Source: Candidatus Paraburkholderia calva (lineage in GTDB: Bacteria; Pseudomonadota; Gammaproteobacteria; Burkholderiales; Burkholderiaceae). Taken from it: a DNA stretch of 41,681 nt. Positions within the stretch are counted from its first letter, which is position 1. The number at the start of each line of letters is the position of its first letter. The position numbers were made by a program, and so were the translations under genes. Positions 1 to 9,867 of this stretch are shown one piece after another. The stretch is taken from the NCBI GenBank assembly GCA_001184395.1, contig LFLF01000019.1, forward strand, positions 1-41,681. The letters run 5' to 3'. Below the pieces are notes generated by a model. It was not told where the DNA came from, ran no database searches, and saw only the letters and a program-made list of their open reading frames with translations.

Positions 1-133
1 TTACCGCACACAGTTCGGTCCACGGAACGATCGTGTTCATCGTGTCAAGCAACTCGTCGCGTCGCGTGCGCTTGCGGCAAGTCTCGAACCCCGCACCTTG
101 ATCCGCGGCCATCGCCAGCGTCTGCTGCTTCAT
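1..133 (-). CDS. IS5-family transposase, N-terminal part (cut by window edge)
   Basis: The coding region starts at ATG 133 on the minus strand and runs off the left edge after 44 codons. It begins MKQQTLAMAADQG and includes the RRDELLDTMNTIVPWTEL segment typical of IS5-group transposases, which insert by a DDE mechanism. It is nearly identical to the reading frame at 41473, so the two come from recently active copies. The DDE residues are outside the window. Confidence 0.8.
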   Translation of the reverse strand, partial: MKQQTLAMAADQGAGFETCRKRTRRDELLDTMNTIVPWTELCAV

Positions 134-210
134 CGTCGTTTGCCTTTCTCCTTGCACGTGCGCTCTATAACACCTGACAAGCACAAGCGGTGGACTTAAT
201 CAGCGTTGCC
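1..210 (-). mobile_element. IS5-family element, 5' end only (copy 1)
   Basis: This is the reverse complement of the element that starts at 41396. It runs from the window edge to the terminal inverted repeat, whose outer end on the element strand reads GGCAACGCTGATTAAGTCC. The repeat is followed by TTAA outside, which fits the 4-bp target preference of IS5-type elements. Only the transposase start is inside the window. It sits just upstream of the broken sugar transporter and may have replaced that operon's first gene, expected to be a periplasmic binding protein. Confidence 0.85.
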
Positions 211-226
211 TTAACCGTCAAGCACG

Positions 227-1248
227 ATGAATACGGTGAACGAATCCGGCAAAGCGCCGACGCCCGCGCCGGTCGCAAGGCCGCGCGGCGCGCTGTTGTC
301 CAACTGGGCGGCGGAATTGCGCATCCTGCTCGTCGCGGTGCTGCTCGCCGCGTACTTTCAGATCGTCAATCGTGATTTTCTGCTGTCCAATGTGAGCCTC
401 GTCAATCTGACGCAGTTCATCGCGCCGGTGGCTATCATCGCGTTCGGCGAGATCATGTTGATGATCGGTGGCAGTATCGATCTCTCGGCGGGCGTGGTGT
501 TCGCGTTCGCGCTGTTCATGATGGTGTTCGCGAACGATACGGGCGCGCCCATGTGGCTCGCCGTGATCGCGGGACTCGGGGGCTCGTCGCGGCCGCCATC
601 ATCGGCATCGTAAATGGCGCGGTGACGGTGTATCTGCGCTTGCCTTCGTTCGTCATCCGCTGGGCACGCTGTTCCTCATCAACCGCATCACACTCACGCT
701 CTCGCGCGGCACGCCGGTTGCCACGACCAGCACGCCGGAGTTCGCCGCCGTGATGGGTTCGTGGGGCTACAGCGAGATACTCTGGACCATCGTGCTCGGC
801 CTGATCATGCATGTGCTGTTCGACACACGTGCTGTGGACTGCATACGCAGGCGGCGGGCGCCAATTCGCTCGGCGCAAGCGAAACGGGCATTCATGTGAA
901 CCGCCTGCGCATGAGTAACTTCATTTTCGCCGCCGTGCTCGCGGGCTTCACCGGCATTCTCGAAGGATTCCGCATCACGTCCATCGACCCGCAGGCGCGT
1001 GGCAACCAGATCATGTTTCTGGCGGTCGCGGCGGCGCTGATCGGCGGTACGCCTTTGACCGGCGGTTCGGGCATCATCGTCGGCGGACTGATCGGCACGG
1101 CGGTCTCGGCATTCTCAACGACGGCTTCACGCTGATCGGCATCAACGCGTTCATGTTCAACATCATTCTCGGCACCGCGATTTTCGCCGCGATGATCTTC
1201 AACATCCATGTCGGGCGCATTCGTCGTAAAGGAGCGAAGTGGTGGCTG
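227..1248 (+). pseudogene. Sugar ABC transporter permease (RbsC/XylH type), frameshifted
   Basis: Sequence similarity moves through at least three frames. The first covers 227 to about 590 (N-terminus with membrane segments and the motif GGSIDLSAGVVFAFALF). The second covers about 590-655 (IIGIVNGAVTVYLRLPSFVI). The last runs from about 890 to 1240 (FIFAAVLAGFTGILEGF, ALIGGTPLTGGSG, then INAFMFNIILGTAIFAAMI). This is the membrane subunit of a carbohydrate-uptake (CUT2) importer, normally about 330 residues. It precedes a matching ATPase and a GntR regulator on the same strand. The substrate cannot be read from the sequence; a pentose or polyol is likely. The several indels make a functional product very unlikely. 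Confidence 0.85.
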
Positions 1249-2044
1249 ATACACAGGCGGCCACCACCACCGGTCTCGCGCTGCGCGGCGACAATCTCGT
1301 CAAGCGCTTCGGCGCCGTGACCGTGCTCGACGGCGTATCGCTCACCCTGGGTCAGGGCGAGATTCTCGGCGTGCTCGGCGACAACGGCGCGGGCAAATCG
1401 ACGCTCGTGAAAATCCTCACGGGATTTCATCAGCAAACGGACGGCAAGCTCTACGTGCACGGCGATGAAACGCTCATGCGTTCGGTCGATCACGCGCGTT
1501 CGCTCGGCATCGAATGCATGTATCAAGATATCGCGCTCGTCAATTCGCTGTCGATCTATCACAATATGTTCCTGAATCGCGAGATCGTGCGAAGCGGGCC
1601 GTCTCGCATCCTGCGTTTCGTCGATCACAAGCAGATGCGCGAACGCGCGGCGCAATTGCTCGACGATATCGGCGTGCATGTGCCTTCGGTCGATTTGCCG
1701 GTGGAACGTCTATCAGTCGGTCAACGGCAGGCCATCGCGGGGTGGCACGCGCGGTGAATTCGAACGCGCGCATCCTGCTGCTCGATGAACCGCTCGCCGC
1801 AATGAACGCGCACGAGGCTGCGCTCATCATCGATCTCGTGCTGCGCCTGAAGGAGAAAGGCGGTCTGTTGATCATCGTGACCATGCACAAGTATGCGCAG
1901 ACGCTGGATATCGCGGATCGCATCATGCTGATGCAGCGCGGCCGCGTGACTTACGAACAGCGCAGCGCGAATACATCGGTGGCAGAACTGATGGATATCG
2001 TGAGAAGAGAATACCGGGCGATGCGCGCGACCACCGCCCAATGA
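1239..2044 (+). pseudogene. Sugar ABC transporter ATPase (single-domain, FrcA-like), frameshifted
   Basis: The start is GTG 1239 after AAGGAG. The first frame holds Walker A (GDNGAGKST) and a Q-loop region, and reaches the signature SVGQRQAIA at about 1735. An apparent 2-base gain of G near 1740 then breaks the frame. The rest (VARAVNSNARILLLDEPLAAMNA, with Walker B) continues in another frame to 2044. With one nucleotide-binding domain of about 265 residues it resembles the FrcA-type ATPases rather than the double-domain RbsA. It would energise the upstream permease. A break between signature and Walker B should abolish ATPase activity unless it is a sequencing error. Confidence 0.85.
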
Positions 2045-2062
2045 CTCTCTGAGCCCGTTGCG

Positions 2063-2810
2063 GTGACCCCGGCATACCACCATCCCGACAAACGCAAGAG
2101 CATGCACGGACGCATCGTGCAGGAGCTCGGCATGCAGATTGTCAGCAGCGCGTTCGCGCCGGGACTGCGGCTGCCCGCCGAGCCGACGCTATGCGAAACC
2201 TATGGCGTGAGCCGCCCCGTGCTGCGGAAGCGACGCGCGTGCTGGTCGCCAAGGAGCTGGACGTATCGAAGCCACGCGTGGGCAGCGTGGTGCGCTCGCG
2301 CGACGAATGGCACATGCTCGACCCCGACGTGTTGGTATGGACCATCGGCAATCTGCCCGAGGGCGCGTCTTTCAATCGCTGATGACGGTGCGGCAGATCA
2401 TCGAACCGGCGGCGGCCGCACTCGCCGCGATCAGCGCCACCGACGAGGACATCGAACGTATCGGCGCGGCCTATGCACGCATGGAAGACGCACCGACCGC
2501 CGACGCGCTGCTCGAACCGGACCTCGCGTTTCATCGCGCCATCATGTCGGCGACGCACAACGACATGCTCGCGTATATCGGCAATATGCTGTCGCTGGCG
2601 TTGTCGGAGTCGATCAAGCTGACGAGCTGCCATCCCAATACGCACTCGCTCTCCTTGCCGCGTCACAAGGCGATCTTTACCGCGATTGTGCATCACGATG
2701 CGCTCGTGGCGCACCAGGCGAGCGTGGTACAACTCGACAACGCACGCGCCGATGCCAATTCCATACTCGGCGGCGGGCCGCTCGAACCGGATCGCCCCTT
2801 CTCCCGTTGA
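2063..2810 (+). pseudogene. GntR-family regulator (FadR/FCD type), frameshifted
   Basis: The winged-helix part (LPAEPTLCETYGVSRPVLR) is in the first frame. A missing G near 2227 moves the next segment (ATRVLVAKELDVSKPRVGS, WHMLDPDVLVWTIGNL) to a second frame that stops at 2382. The FCD ligand domain (SLMTVRQIIEPAAAALAA, then DLAFHRAIMSATHNDML) follows in a third frame to 2810. FadR-type GntR proteins usually repress adjacent sugar or sugar-acid genes. Its place directly behind the ABC genes suggests that it controlled them. Two independent frameshifts point to loss of function. Confidence 0.85.
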
Positions 2811-2989
2811 GACGTCTCGGCAGTCAACACATATTGGTGTGCTGATTTACAACACGCAAATGTTTGGCGCTCGCAAACGTTAAACTTGCGCGGTCGCCTA
2901 AAGTTTCTTCGCAGTCTTCCGTTAATCGCGATTGTCGGCATGCTGCCCCCGGCTGCCCGTGCCCACTTAGAAGATAACGTACAAGCGCT

Positions 2990-3762
2990 ATGAAACTACT
3001 CCCGAAGCTCATGTTGCTTGAACATGCCCGCTCTCGTTGCCGCATGCGACGGCGGTAGCGATGAAACCTGCACCGGCGGCGTCGATCTGAACAAAACCTG
3101 CACAACCAAGCCGTCGACGGCAATCGCCGAAGGCATCTGGTTCGGCCCGGTCAGCTCGGACGACTCGATGTCGGCCGAAACCATCGTGCTCGAAAACGGC
3201 CAGTACTACAGCATCTTCACGGAAGGCGGTTCATACATGTGGATGATCGAGGGTGTCATGACGGCGTCAGGCGGTGTATTCGCAGATTCGGCCACGCTCG
3301 GCATCAGCCGCGGCGGCATGCTCAACGCCGCACGCTGTCCGGCAACTTCACCGCCAAGGTTACGCTACGGCCACCACGAGCCTCTTCCTCCAGACGCAGG
3401 AATCCAAGTCCGCAAATCAAATCTATACCGGCACCTACAACGCCACCTACGACACGCCGATCGCGCTTGCCGACCTCGCGCGCACGTGGACCAGCGGTTC
3501 GGGCATCACGCCGGTCTCGTCCATCACCATCGGCGCGGATGCGCGGTGCAGGGCAGGTCCACGGGCGGGTCAGAGCGCCTGCACGTTCACCGGCTCGTTC
3601 AAGCTGCGCGCAACGGGCAAGGACACGCTGGCCTTCTCGGGCAGCAGCTGCTCCTACAGCGGCAAGTCGATGTCGGTCGAAGCCACCGTGATCAGCGGCC
3701 AGATGACGATCGTCGGCGTCACGCAACAGCGCGATGCGGCGTTCTTCACGAGCGCGCAATAA
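2990..3762 (+). pseudogene. Secreted lipoprotein-like protein, frameshifted
   Basis: The frame from ATG 2990 (MKLLPKLMLL) stops early. The neighbouring frame continues with a lipobox-like LVAAC and then a GSDETCTGG region up to about 3335. A second shift leads into QTQESKSANQIYTGTYNAT and SVEATVISGQMTIVGVTQQ, ending at 3762. The inferred precursor is a lipoprotein of about 255 residues with no enzymatic motif that I recognise. Similar unannotated lipoproteins occur in Burkholderia. Two indels suggest a pseudogene. Confidence 0.6.
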
Positions 3763-3852
3763 AGGCAACGGAAACCACACGGCGAATATTGGCGCAACGC
3801 ACACATTTCGCCAACTCGTGATAAGTTACAGCCCATTCTTCCCTTGAAGAAC

Positions 3853-4038
3853 ATGTTCTCGGGGTGGGGTGCAATTCCCCACCAGCGGTAATCATCTTCC
3901 GTTTGTGCGCAGATGTAGCCCGCGAGCGCTCGATTGCTGGCTCATGCAACCCATGCAAAGAGACGGCGAACGAGGTGAGGTCAGCAGACTCGGTTGGATT
4001 CCGGGGCCGACGGTACAGTCCGGATGAAAAAGAACGGG
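3853..4038 (+). promoter_or_regulatory. FMN riboswitch (RFN element)
   Basis: The leader has the conserved FMN-aptamer blocks in order: TTCTCGGGGTGGGGTGCAAT with CCCCACCAGCGGTAAT near 3855-3891, AGCCCGCGAGCGC near 3917, GGTCAGCAGACTCGGTT near 3978, then CCGGGGCCGACGGTACAGTC and GGATGAAAAAGAACGG ending near 4036. This six-helix junction binds FMN and normally lowers expression of riboflavin genes when FMN is plentiful. It ends about 87 bases before the ribH start, which fits translational or attenuation control of that gene. Confidence 0.95.
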
Positions 4039-4124
4039 ACGGTGTTCATTCGTTTCGTACGCGTCAAGGCGTGCGTGAGCCATGTGCTGTCCTTCGCCCT
4101 GTTCACACAAACAGGTTGAAGTCC

Positions 4125-4628
4125 ATGAACATTTCCAACTCTCAAGAAGCACAGGCGGTGTCCGCCGCTGGTTCCCATCGTCCGCGCATTGCCTTCGTAC
4201 AGGCTTGCTGGCATCGCGATATCGTCGATCAATGCAAGACGTCGTTCATCGAGTCGATGCTTGCGAAGGGCTATGCGCGCGAAGACATCGATCTCTTCGA
4301 AGTACCCGGCGCATTCGAAATTCCGCTGCACGCCAAGAAGCTCGCGCAAAGCGGCCGCTATGCGGGCATCGTGGCGGCGGGACTGGTGGTCGATGGCGAC
4401 ATCTATCGTCACGAGTTCGTCGCGACGGCCGTCATCAACGGCCTGATGCAGGTGCAACTCGAAACCGGCACGCCGGTGTTCTCGGCGGTGCTAACGCCGC
4501 ATCATTTTCATGGCGGCGCGGAGCATGTTAGCTTCTTCAAGGAACGCTTCCTCGTGAAGGGCGCGGAAGCGGCGCATGCATGCGCTGATACCGTGAGCAA
4601 GCTGGCCGCGCTCGCGGTCCAGGGCTGA
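4125..4628 (+). CDS. ribH: 6,7-dimethyl-8-ribityllumazine synthase (RibH2-like)
   Basis: The protein has 167 residues and starts MNISNSQEAQ. It catalyses condensation of 5-amino-6-ribitylamino-uracil with 3,4-dihydroxy-2-butanone 4-phosphate, the penultimate step of riboflavin synthesis in the cytoplasm. Recognisable segments are the DIDLFEVPGAFEIPLHAKKL region, GLVVDGDIYRHEFVA and TPHHFHGGAEHVSFF. The last two resemble the type II lumazine synthases (RibH2) of Brucella and rhizobia rather than the housekeeping RibH encoded with ribBA. The gene is intact and stands alone behind the FMN riboswitch, so flavin level probably controls it. A separate ribH elsewhere in the genome is expected but not visible. 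Confidence 0.9.
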   Translation: MNISNSQEAQAVSAAGSHRPRIAFVQACWHRDIVDQCKTSFIESMLAKGYAREDIDLFEVPGAFEIPLHAKKLAQSGRYAGIVAAGLVVDGDIYRHEFVATAVINGLMQVQLETGTPVFSAVLTPHHFHGGAEHVSFFKERFLVKGAEAAHACADTVSKLAALAVQG

Positions 4629-4633
4629 ACCAC

Positions 4634-4652
4634 GGGCCTCTTCCCGAGGCCC
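4634..4652 (+). terminator. Hairpin after ribH
   Basis: A 7-bp perfect stem (GGGCCTC/GAGGCCC) with a 5-base loop begins 5 bases after the ribH stop. There is no clear T-run, so it may be a weak terminator or only a 3'-end stabilising hairpin between ribH and the convergent SDR remnant. Confidence 0.4.
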
Positions 4653-4662
4653 ACGACCGTCT

Positions 4663-5434
<772 letters not shown>

Positions 5435-5456
5435 GTCGGATTTTCCCAAAGATATT

Positions 5457-6450
5457 TCAAAGACGATCGATCCAATGCAGCCACTGCGCATGATTTTCCG
5501 CGGCAGTCTGCATGCCGCTGCCGGGTTCGACCCGACGCGCGACCACCCGCTTTGCGTGCCACGCCTCGAGCAATGCGACGAGTCCCGCCTTGCATGCCGC
5601 CAGCGCCGCCGTCCCCGCCGCGGAAATCTCGCTCAACGCGAGCGCGCCGATAGGTCGATTCAAGGTATCGGACAGATACTGCAAGAGGAGCGGGCGCTAC
5701 GTGAGCCCGCCATCGAGATACAATTCGGCGAGCGGCACGTCGGCTACCTGCTCCATCACGGTGATGACGTCCTTGATCTGATAGACGATTGATTCATACG
5801 CCGCGCGCGCCACGTGCTGCTACGAAGTCGAGAAGTTGAGGCCCACCACCTGCGCACCGCCCGGATACTTCCAGCACAGGCAGCCGATGCCCGAGAACGC
5901 CGGGATTACGAACACGCCGCCGGTCGTATTCGGTGAACGCCTGCTCGGCTTTGGCGAAGTCATCGAACAGGTTGAGCTTTTCCTTGAAGAAAGCGGGCGT
6001 CGAACCCGTGCTGATCACAATGCCTTCCAGCGCGTAGTCTACGCGCTCGTCCATCGCGAAGCACAGCGTGGAGACGAGGCCGTGCTCCGGTTCGTGCGCT
6101 TTCGCGCCGAGGTTCATCAGGATCGACGAGCCGGTGCCCATCGTGGCCTTGGCGACGCCGGGCTTCAGGCACCCTTCGCCGATGGCGGCCGCGTGCGAGT
6201 CGCCGATCATCGACAGGATCGGGATGGGCCGCTCAAGCAAGCCGTCGAAATCGGTCGCGCCGAACTCCAAGATGGACGCAACGCCGGCAAGCGCAGCCCT
6301 TGCAGGCCGAATGTGCCGATCAAATCGCGATCCCATTCGAGCGCGCCGAGATTGAGCAGCATCGTGCACGACGCATTGGTGTAATCGGTAGCGATCGTCA
6401 CCTTTGAAGCGTGGCGTCAGGCGGGCTTCGAAGGCGGTGCCTGAGAGGCT
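5457..6450 (-). pseudogene. FGGY-family carbohydrate kinase, N-terminally deleted and frameshifted
   Basis: Segments in several frames match the C-terminal two thirds of a glycerol/erythritol/xylulose-type kinase. They are TIATDYTNASCTMLLNLGAL near 6380, MIGDSHAAAIGEG and ATMGTGSSILMNLGAKAHEP near 6150, FAMDERVDYALEGIVISTGS near 6030, and LSDTLNRPIGALALSEIS near 5660, ending WLHWIDRL at 5457. The N-terminal domain is absent. The remnant begins directly behind the gpsA stop codon, so a deletion has fused the two loci. These enzymes phosphorylate sugars or polyols with ATP. The missing domain and several frameshifts rule out activity. Confidence 0.85.
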
Positions 6451-6458
6451 CGACGCGC

Positions 6459-7457
6459 TTACTCCGCCTTCGCGTCGCGGCTGAGTAGCGCGTGGACCGC
6501 GTCGCGCGGCGTGACGCGGTCGAACAGCACGCGGCACACCACATGCGTGATCGGCATCTCGATGCCGTGCGATTGCGCCAGCCCGAACACGGCGCGCGCG
6601 CATCGCACGCCTTCCGCGATATGACCGAGCGCCGCGAGAATCTCGTCGAGCGTGCGGCCGCTTGCCAGTTGCACGCCGACGGTGCGGTTGCGGGAAAGGT
6701 CGCCGGTGGCGGTGAGGATCAGGTCGCCCAGACCGGTCAAGCCGGTGAAGGTCTCCGCGCGTCCGCCGAGCGCGACACCCAGGCGTGACATTTCCGCGAG
6801 ACCGCGCGTGATCAGCGCGGCGCGCGCGTTCAGCCCGAGGCCCAGGCCGTCGGAGATGCCGGTCGCGATAGCCAGCACGTTCTTCACCGCGCCGCCCACT
6901 TCTACGCCAGTGACGTCGTCGCCCGTATAAATCCGCATGGCGCCGTGATGGAACGCGGCGACGGTGCGCGCGCCCAGTTCCGCCGATGCGCTCGCGACTG
7001 TCAACGCGACCGGCAGGCCGTTGCCGACCTCGCGCGCGAAGCTCGGTCCGGAAAGCGTGCCGTTGCTGCGATGCGTCGGCAATTCCGCTGCGACGATCTG
7101 ATTGGGAAGCTGCTGCGTGCCGGCCTCGAAGCCCTTGCACAGCCAGAGAATGTGCAAGGGCACGACGCCCGCCTGCTGCATCGCACGGCACAGTTCGCGC
7201 AAGCCCGCGACGGGCGTGGCGACCACGCAGAGCGCATCGTCGGCGGCCGCGTGCTCAAGCGCGGCGTCGAAATCCGCTTCGAAGCGAAGCGCCCGCGGCA
7301 ACGCGACACCCGCGAGGTAGCGCGTGTTGTAGTGCGTGTTCGAGAGGGATTCGATGAGCGCGCGGCTGCGCGCCCAGAGCATCGTGTCGTGCTGCGCCGC
7401 GAGATGGCCCGCCAGAGCGGTGCCCCACGCGCCGGCGCCGAGAACGGCTACTTTCAT
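6459..7457 (-). CDS. gpsA: NAD(P)-dependent glycerol-3-phosphate dehydrogenase
   Basis: The intact protein has 332 residues. It reduces dihydroxyacetone phosphate to sn-glycerol 3-phosphate for phospholipid synthesis in the cytoplasm. It starts [20 protein letters not shown], a Rossmann GxGxxG nucleotide-binding loop. It also contains [39 protein letters not shown] with the catalytic Lys, and [19 protein letters not shown]. Length is normal for the family. It lies 33 bases after secB on the same strand, the usual secB-gpsA arrangement in Burkholderiaceae. Its stop codon abuts a deletion junction with a kinase remnant. Confidence 0.95.
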   Translation of the reverse strand: MKVAVLGAGAWGTALAGHLAAQHDTMLWARSRALIESLSNTHYNTRYLAGVALPRALRFEADFDAALEHAAADDALCVVATPVAGLRELCRAMQQAGVVPLHILWLCKGFEAGTQQLPNQIVAAELPTHRSNGTLSGPSFAREVGNGLPVALTVASASAELGARTVAAFHHGAMRIYTGDDVTGVEVGGAVKNVLAIATGISDGLGLGLNARAALITRGLAEMSRLGVALGGRAETFTGLTGLGDLILTATGDLSRNRTVGVQLASGRTLDEILAALGHIAEGVRCARAVFGLAQSHGIEMPITHVVCRVLFDRVTPRDAVHALLSRDAKAE

Positions 7458-7490
7458 GCTCGGCTCCGGATGGACAGAGAGTAAAACGTG

Positions 7491-7958
7491 TTAGTGGGTC
7501 GCGCCGTTCGCCGCGCCTTCCTGCGCGCCCGCGAGCTGCTGCAGACGCTGCTCGTACAGGGCCTGGAAGTTGATTTCGGCGAGGTGGATCGACGGGAAGC
7601 CGGCGCGCGTGATCGCATCGGCGATGTTCGAGCGCAGGTACGGGAACAGGATCGTCGGGCAGGCGATGCCGACCAGCGGATCGACCTGTTCGGCCGGGAT
7701 GTTGCGGATATCGAAGATGCCCGCCTGCTTTGCTTCGATCAGGAACGCCACCTTGTCGGTGACCTTGGCCGTGACCGTGCCCGTGACCAGCACTTCGAAG
7801 ACGGTTTCAGCAAGACGGTCCGCCTTGACGTCGACTTCGACCTCAACCACCGGCATTTCCGTTTCGAGGAAGATTGCCGGCGAATTGGGCTGCTCGAGCG
7901 ACATGTCTTTCAGGTAGACGCGCTGGATGTTGAAAAACGGCTGGTTGTCGTCGGACAT
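7491..7958 (-). CDS. secB: Protein-export chaperone SecB
   Basis: The intact acidic protein has 155 residues and starts [20 protein letters not shown]. SecB is a cytoplasmic homotetrameric chaperone that keeps preproteins unfolded and hands them to SecA. Family segments are visible: [40 protein letters not shown] and [20 protein letters not shown]. It lies between grxC and gpsA on the minus strand, the usual order in this bacterial family. Nothing is unusual. Confidence 0.97.
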   Translation of the reverse strand: MSDDNQPFFNIQRVYLKDMSLEQPNSPAIFLETEMPVVEVEVDVKADRLAETVFEVLVTGTVTAKVTDKVAFLIEAKQAGIFDIRNIPAEQVDPLVGIACPTILFPYLRSNIADAITRAGFPSIHLAEINFQALYEQRLQQLAGAQEGAANGATH

Positions 7959-8033
7959 AATTGGTTCCTAAGTGAATCCGTGTTGGCGCGCGTGCACCGC
8001 GTGTCTGGCACGAACCGGACGCGCGTTGGTGAG

Positions 8034-8294
8034 TTAGGCGGATTCGAGCAGCGGCATGAGACCGCCCTTGCGGTCGAGCGCCGACAGATCGTCGTAGCCG
8101 CCCACATGCGTTTCGCCGATATAGATCTGCGGCAAGGTGCGGCGGCCGGTGCGCGTCATCATTTCCTCGCGAAGGCCGGGTTCACGGTCGATCAGGATCT
8201 TCTGGATGCTTTCGACGCCGCGGGACTTTAAAAGACGTTCGGCCATCTGGCAATACGGGCAAACTTGCGTACTGTACATGATGACGTTCTTCAC
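8034..8294 (-). CDS. grxC: Glutaredoxin 3
   Basis: The intact protein has 86 residues with the dithiol active site CPYC at residues 12-15 and the glutathione-site segment RRTLPQIYIGETHVGGYDDL (TLPQ with the cis-Pro, then GGYDDL). It reduces disulfides and glutathione-mixed disulfides in the cytoplasm using glutathione. Its start overlaps the 3' end of the upstream rhodanese remnant by 4 bases, which indicates an original operon rhodanese-grxC-secB-gpsA. The glutathione synthesis genes gshA and gshB are intact in the same window. Confidence 0.95.
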   Translation of the reverse strand: MKNVIMYSTQVCPYCQMAERLLKSRGVESIQKILIDREPGLREEMMTRTGRRTLPQIYIGETHVGGYDDLSALDRKGGLMPLLESA

Positions 8295-8708
8295 TTGACT
8301 GCTCCTTGTTTCACGACCGGCATGCCTGTTTTCTGCCAGGCATCCACGCCGCCTTCCAATATGTGGACCTCAGCGTAGCCGGCCTCCGGTGCGGCTGGCG
8401 CGCTGCGATTGTTGGCCGGTCTGGCACACGAGCACGACCGGATTGCTCTATTCTTCGTGATCTGGCCGATTTTTGCTTGGAGCTCCGCCTGTTCGATATT
8501 GCGCGCTGACGGCAGATGGCCCTTGGCGAATTCCGCGGCGCGCCGCAGATCGATTACCAAGACGTTGCGGCGATTGATCAGGGTGGTGGCTTCGGCGGCG
8601 GAAACGCCGCCGCGACCGCGCCGCTGGAGGGCCGGCCAGGAGCAGCGCGCCCGACACGAGCGCGATGACGACGAGTGCGATATTGGAGTAGTCGGTGAAA
8701 AACTTCAC
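8291..8708 (-). pseudogene. Membrane-anchored rhodanese-like protein, frameshifted
   Basis: The start MKFFTDYSNIALVVIALVSG gives an N-terminal membrane anchor. The frame shifts near 8630, so that MVIDLRRAAEFAKGHLPSAR continues in another frame. A second disturbed stretch near 8400-8450 covers the place where the rhodanese Cys loop (VLVCQTGQRS in relatives) should be, here read as IRSCSCARPANN. The tail HILEGGVDAWQKTGMPVVKQ is normal. An intact gene would encode a sulfurtransferase of about 140 residues. Both shifts hit the fold, including the catalytic loop. Confidence 0.85.
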
Positions 8709-8891
8709 GTCGAGAGCCGCCGAAATTTAGTGGGAAAGGGAGAAAGGGAAATGAGGACAATCGGCGCATTATAAAATAACCTTTTCCCGCGATGGCTCCG
8801 GCCATCCGGCCGATGGCGGCGCCCCGCACACAGGCTGGTTCGACGGGGTGCGCCCGGCGCACCGCTTTTTAAACTGACCGACCTACCCATC

Positions 8892-9677
8892 ATGTACAAG
8901 CTAGTGCTCATCCGTCACGGCGAATCGACGTGGAACAAGGAAAACCGGTTCACCGGCTGGGTCGACGTGGACCTGACCGAACAGGGTAATCGTGAGGCGC
9001 GCCAGGCCGGCGTGCTGCTGAAGGAAGGCGGCTACACGCTCGACGTCGCCTACACGTCGGTGCTCAAGCGCGCTATCCGTACGCTCTGGCACGTTCAGGA
9101 CGAAATGGACCTGATGTACCTGCCGGTCGTCCATTCGTGGCGTCTGAACGAGCGTCACTACGGCGCGCTCGCCGGCCTCAACAAGACCGAAACCGCCAAG
9201 AAATACGGTGACGATCTGGTCCTGATCTGGCGTCGCAGCTACGACACGCCGCCCCCCGCGCTCGAGCCGTCCGACGAGCGCGCGTCCTTCAACGATCCGC
9301 GTTACGCGAAGGTGCCGCGCGAGCAGTTGCCGCTCACCGAATGCCTGAAAGACACGGTCGCGCGCGTGCTGCCTATCTGGAACGAGTCCATCGCACCGGC
9401 CATCAAGGGGGGCAAGCAGGTGCTGATTTCGGCGCACGGCAACTCCATTCGTGCGCTGGTGAAATATCTGGACAATATTTCCGATCAGGACATCGTCGGG
9501 CTAAATATACCGAACGGCGTGCCGCTCGTCTATGAACTCGACGAGAACCTGAAGCCCATCAAGCACTACTACCTGGACAATGCCAACGCCATCGCGGCCG
9601 CGCAGGCCGCCGTCGCCAAGCAGGGCAAGGCGGGCCCGATGCTGTACTATGATGGACGAGTCGTCGAATGGACGTGA
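8892..9677 (+). CDS. gpmA: 2,3-bisphosphoglycerate-dependent phosphoglycerate mutase
   Basis: The protein has 261 residues and interconverts 3- and 2-phosphoglycerate in glycolysis and gluconeogenesis. It starts [20 protein letters not shown] with the phospho-accepting His9 in RHGES. The second catalytic site is visible in [16 protein letters not shown]. Length and motifs match dPGM enzymes and the frame is intact. It is divergent from the rhodanese-grxC-secB-gpsA group and is followed by ctpA on the same strand. Confidence 0.96.
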   Translation: MYKLVLIRHGESTWNKENRFTGWVDVDLTEQGNREARQAGVLLKEGGYTLDVAYTSVLKRAIRTLWHVQDEMDLMYLPVVHSWRLNERHYGALAGLNKTETAKKYGDDLVLIWRRSYDTPPPALEPSDERASFNDPRYAKVPREQLPLTECLKDTVARVLPIWNESIAPAIKGGKQVLISAHGNSIRALVKYLDNISDQDIVGLNIPNGVPLVYELDENLKPIKHYYLDNANAIAAAQAAVAKQGKAGPMLYYDGRVVEWT

Positions 9678-9867
9678 CGGCCGCCACGCATCGCACATGA
9701 CGCGGCGCTGACGTATCGTCGGTGCCTCTGTCAGTTTGGCTTGCTTACGCTCGAATGCGCTTAACCGGACGACAAACCATCAGACATTTAAGTCGTCAAT
9801 TAAGGTGAACGGTTATACTGGCCCGTCACCTATGACGCAGCCCATTCGATTCCGACCGCACTTCTCT

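Noticed and set aside
5794..7191. 465-codon open frame on the minus strand
   Set aside because: Most of it overlaps gpsA out of frame. Only its last third contains real kinase-remnant sequence, reported as a pseudogene.
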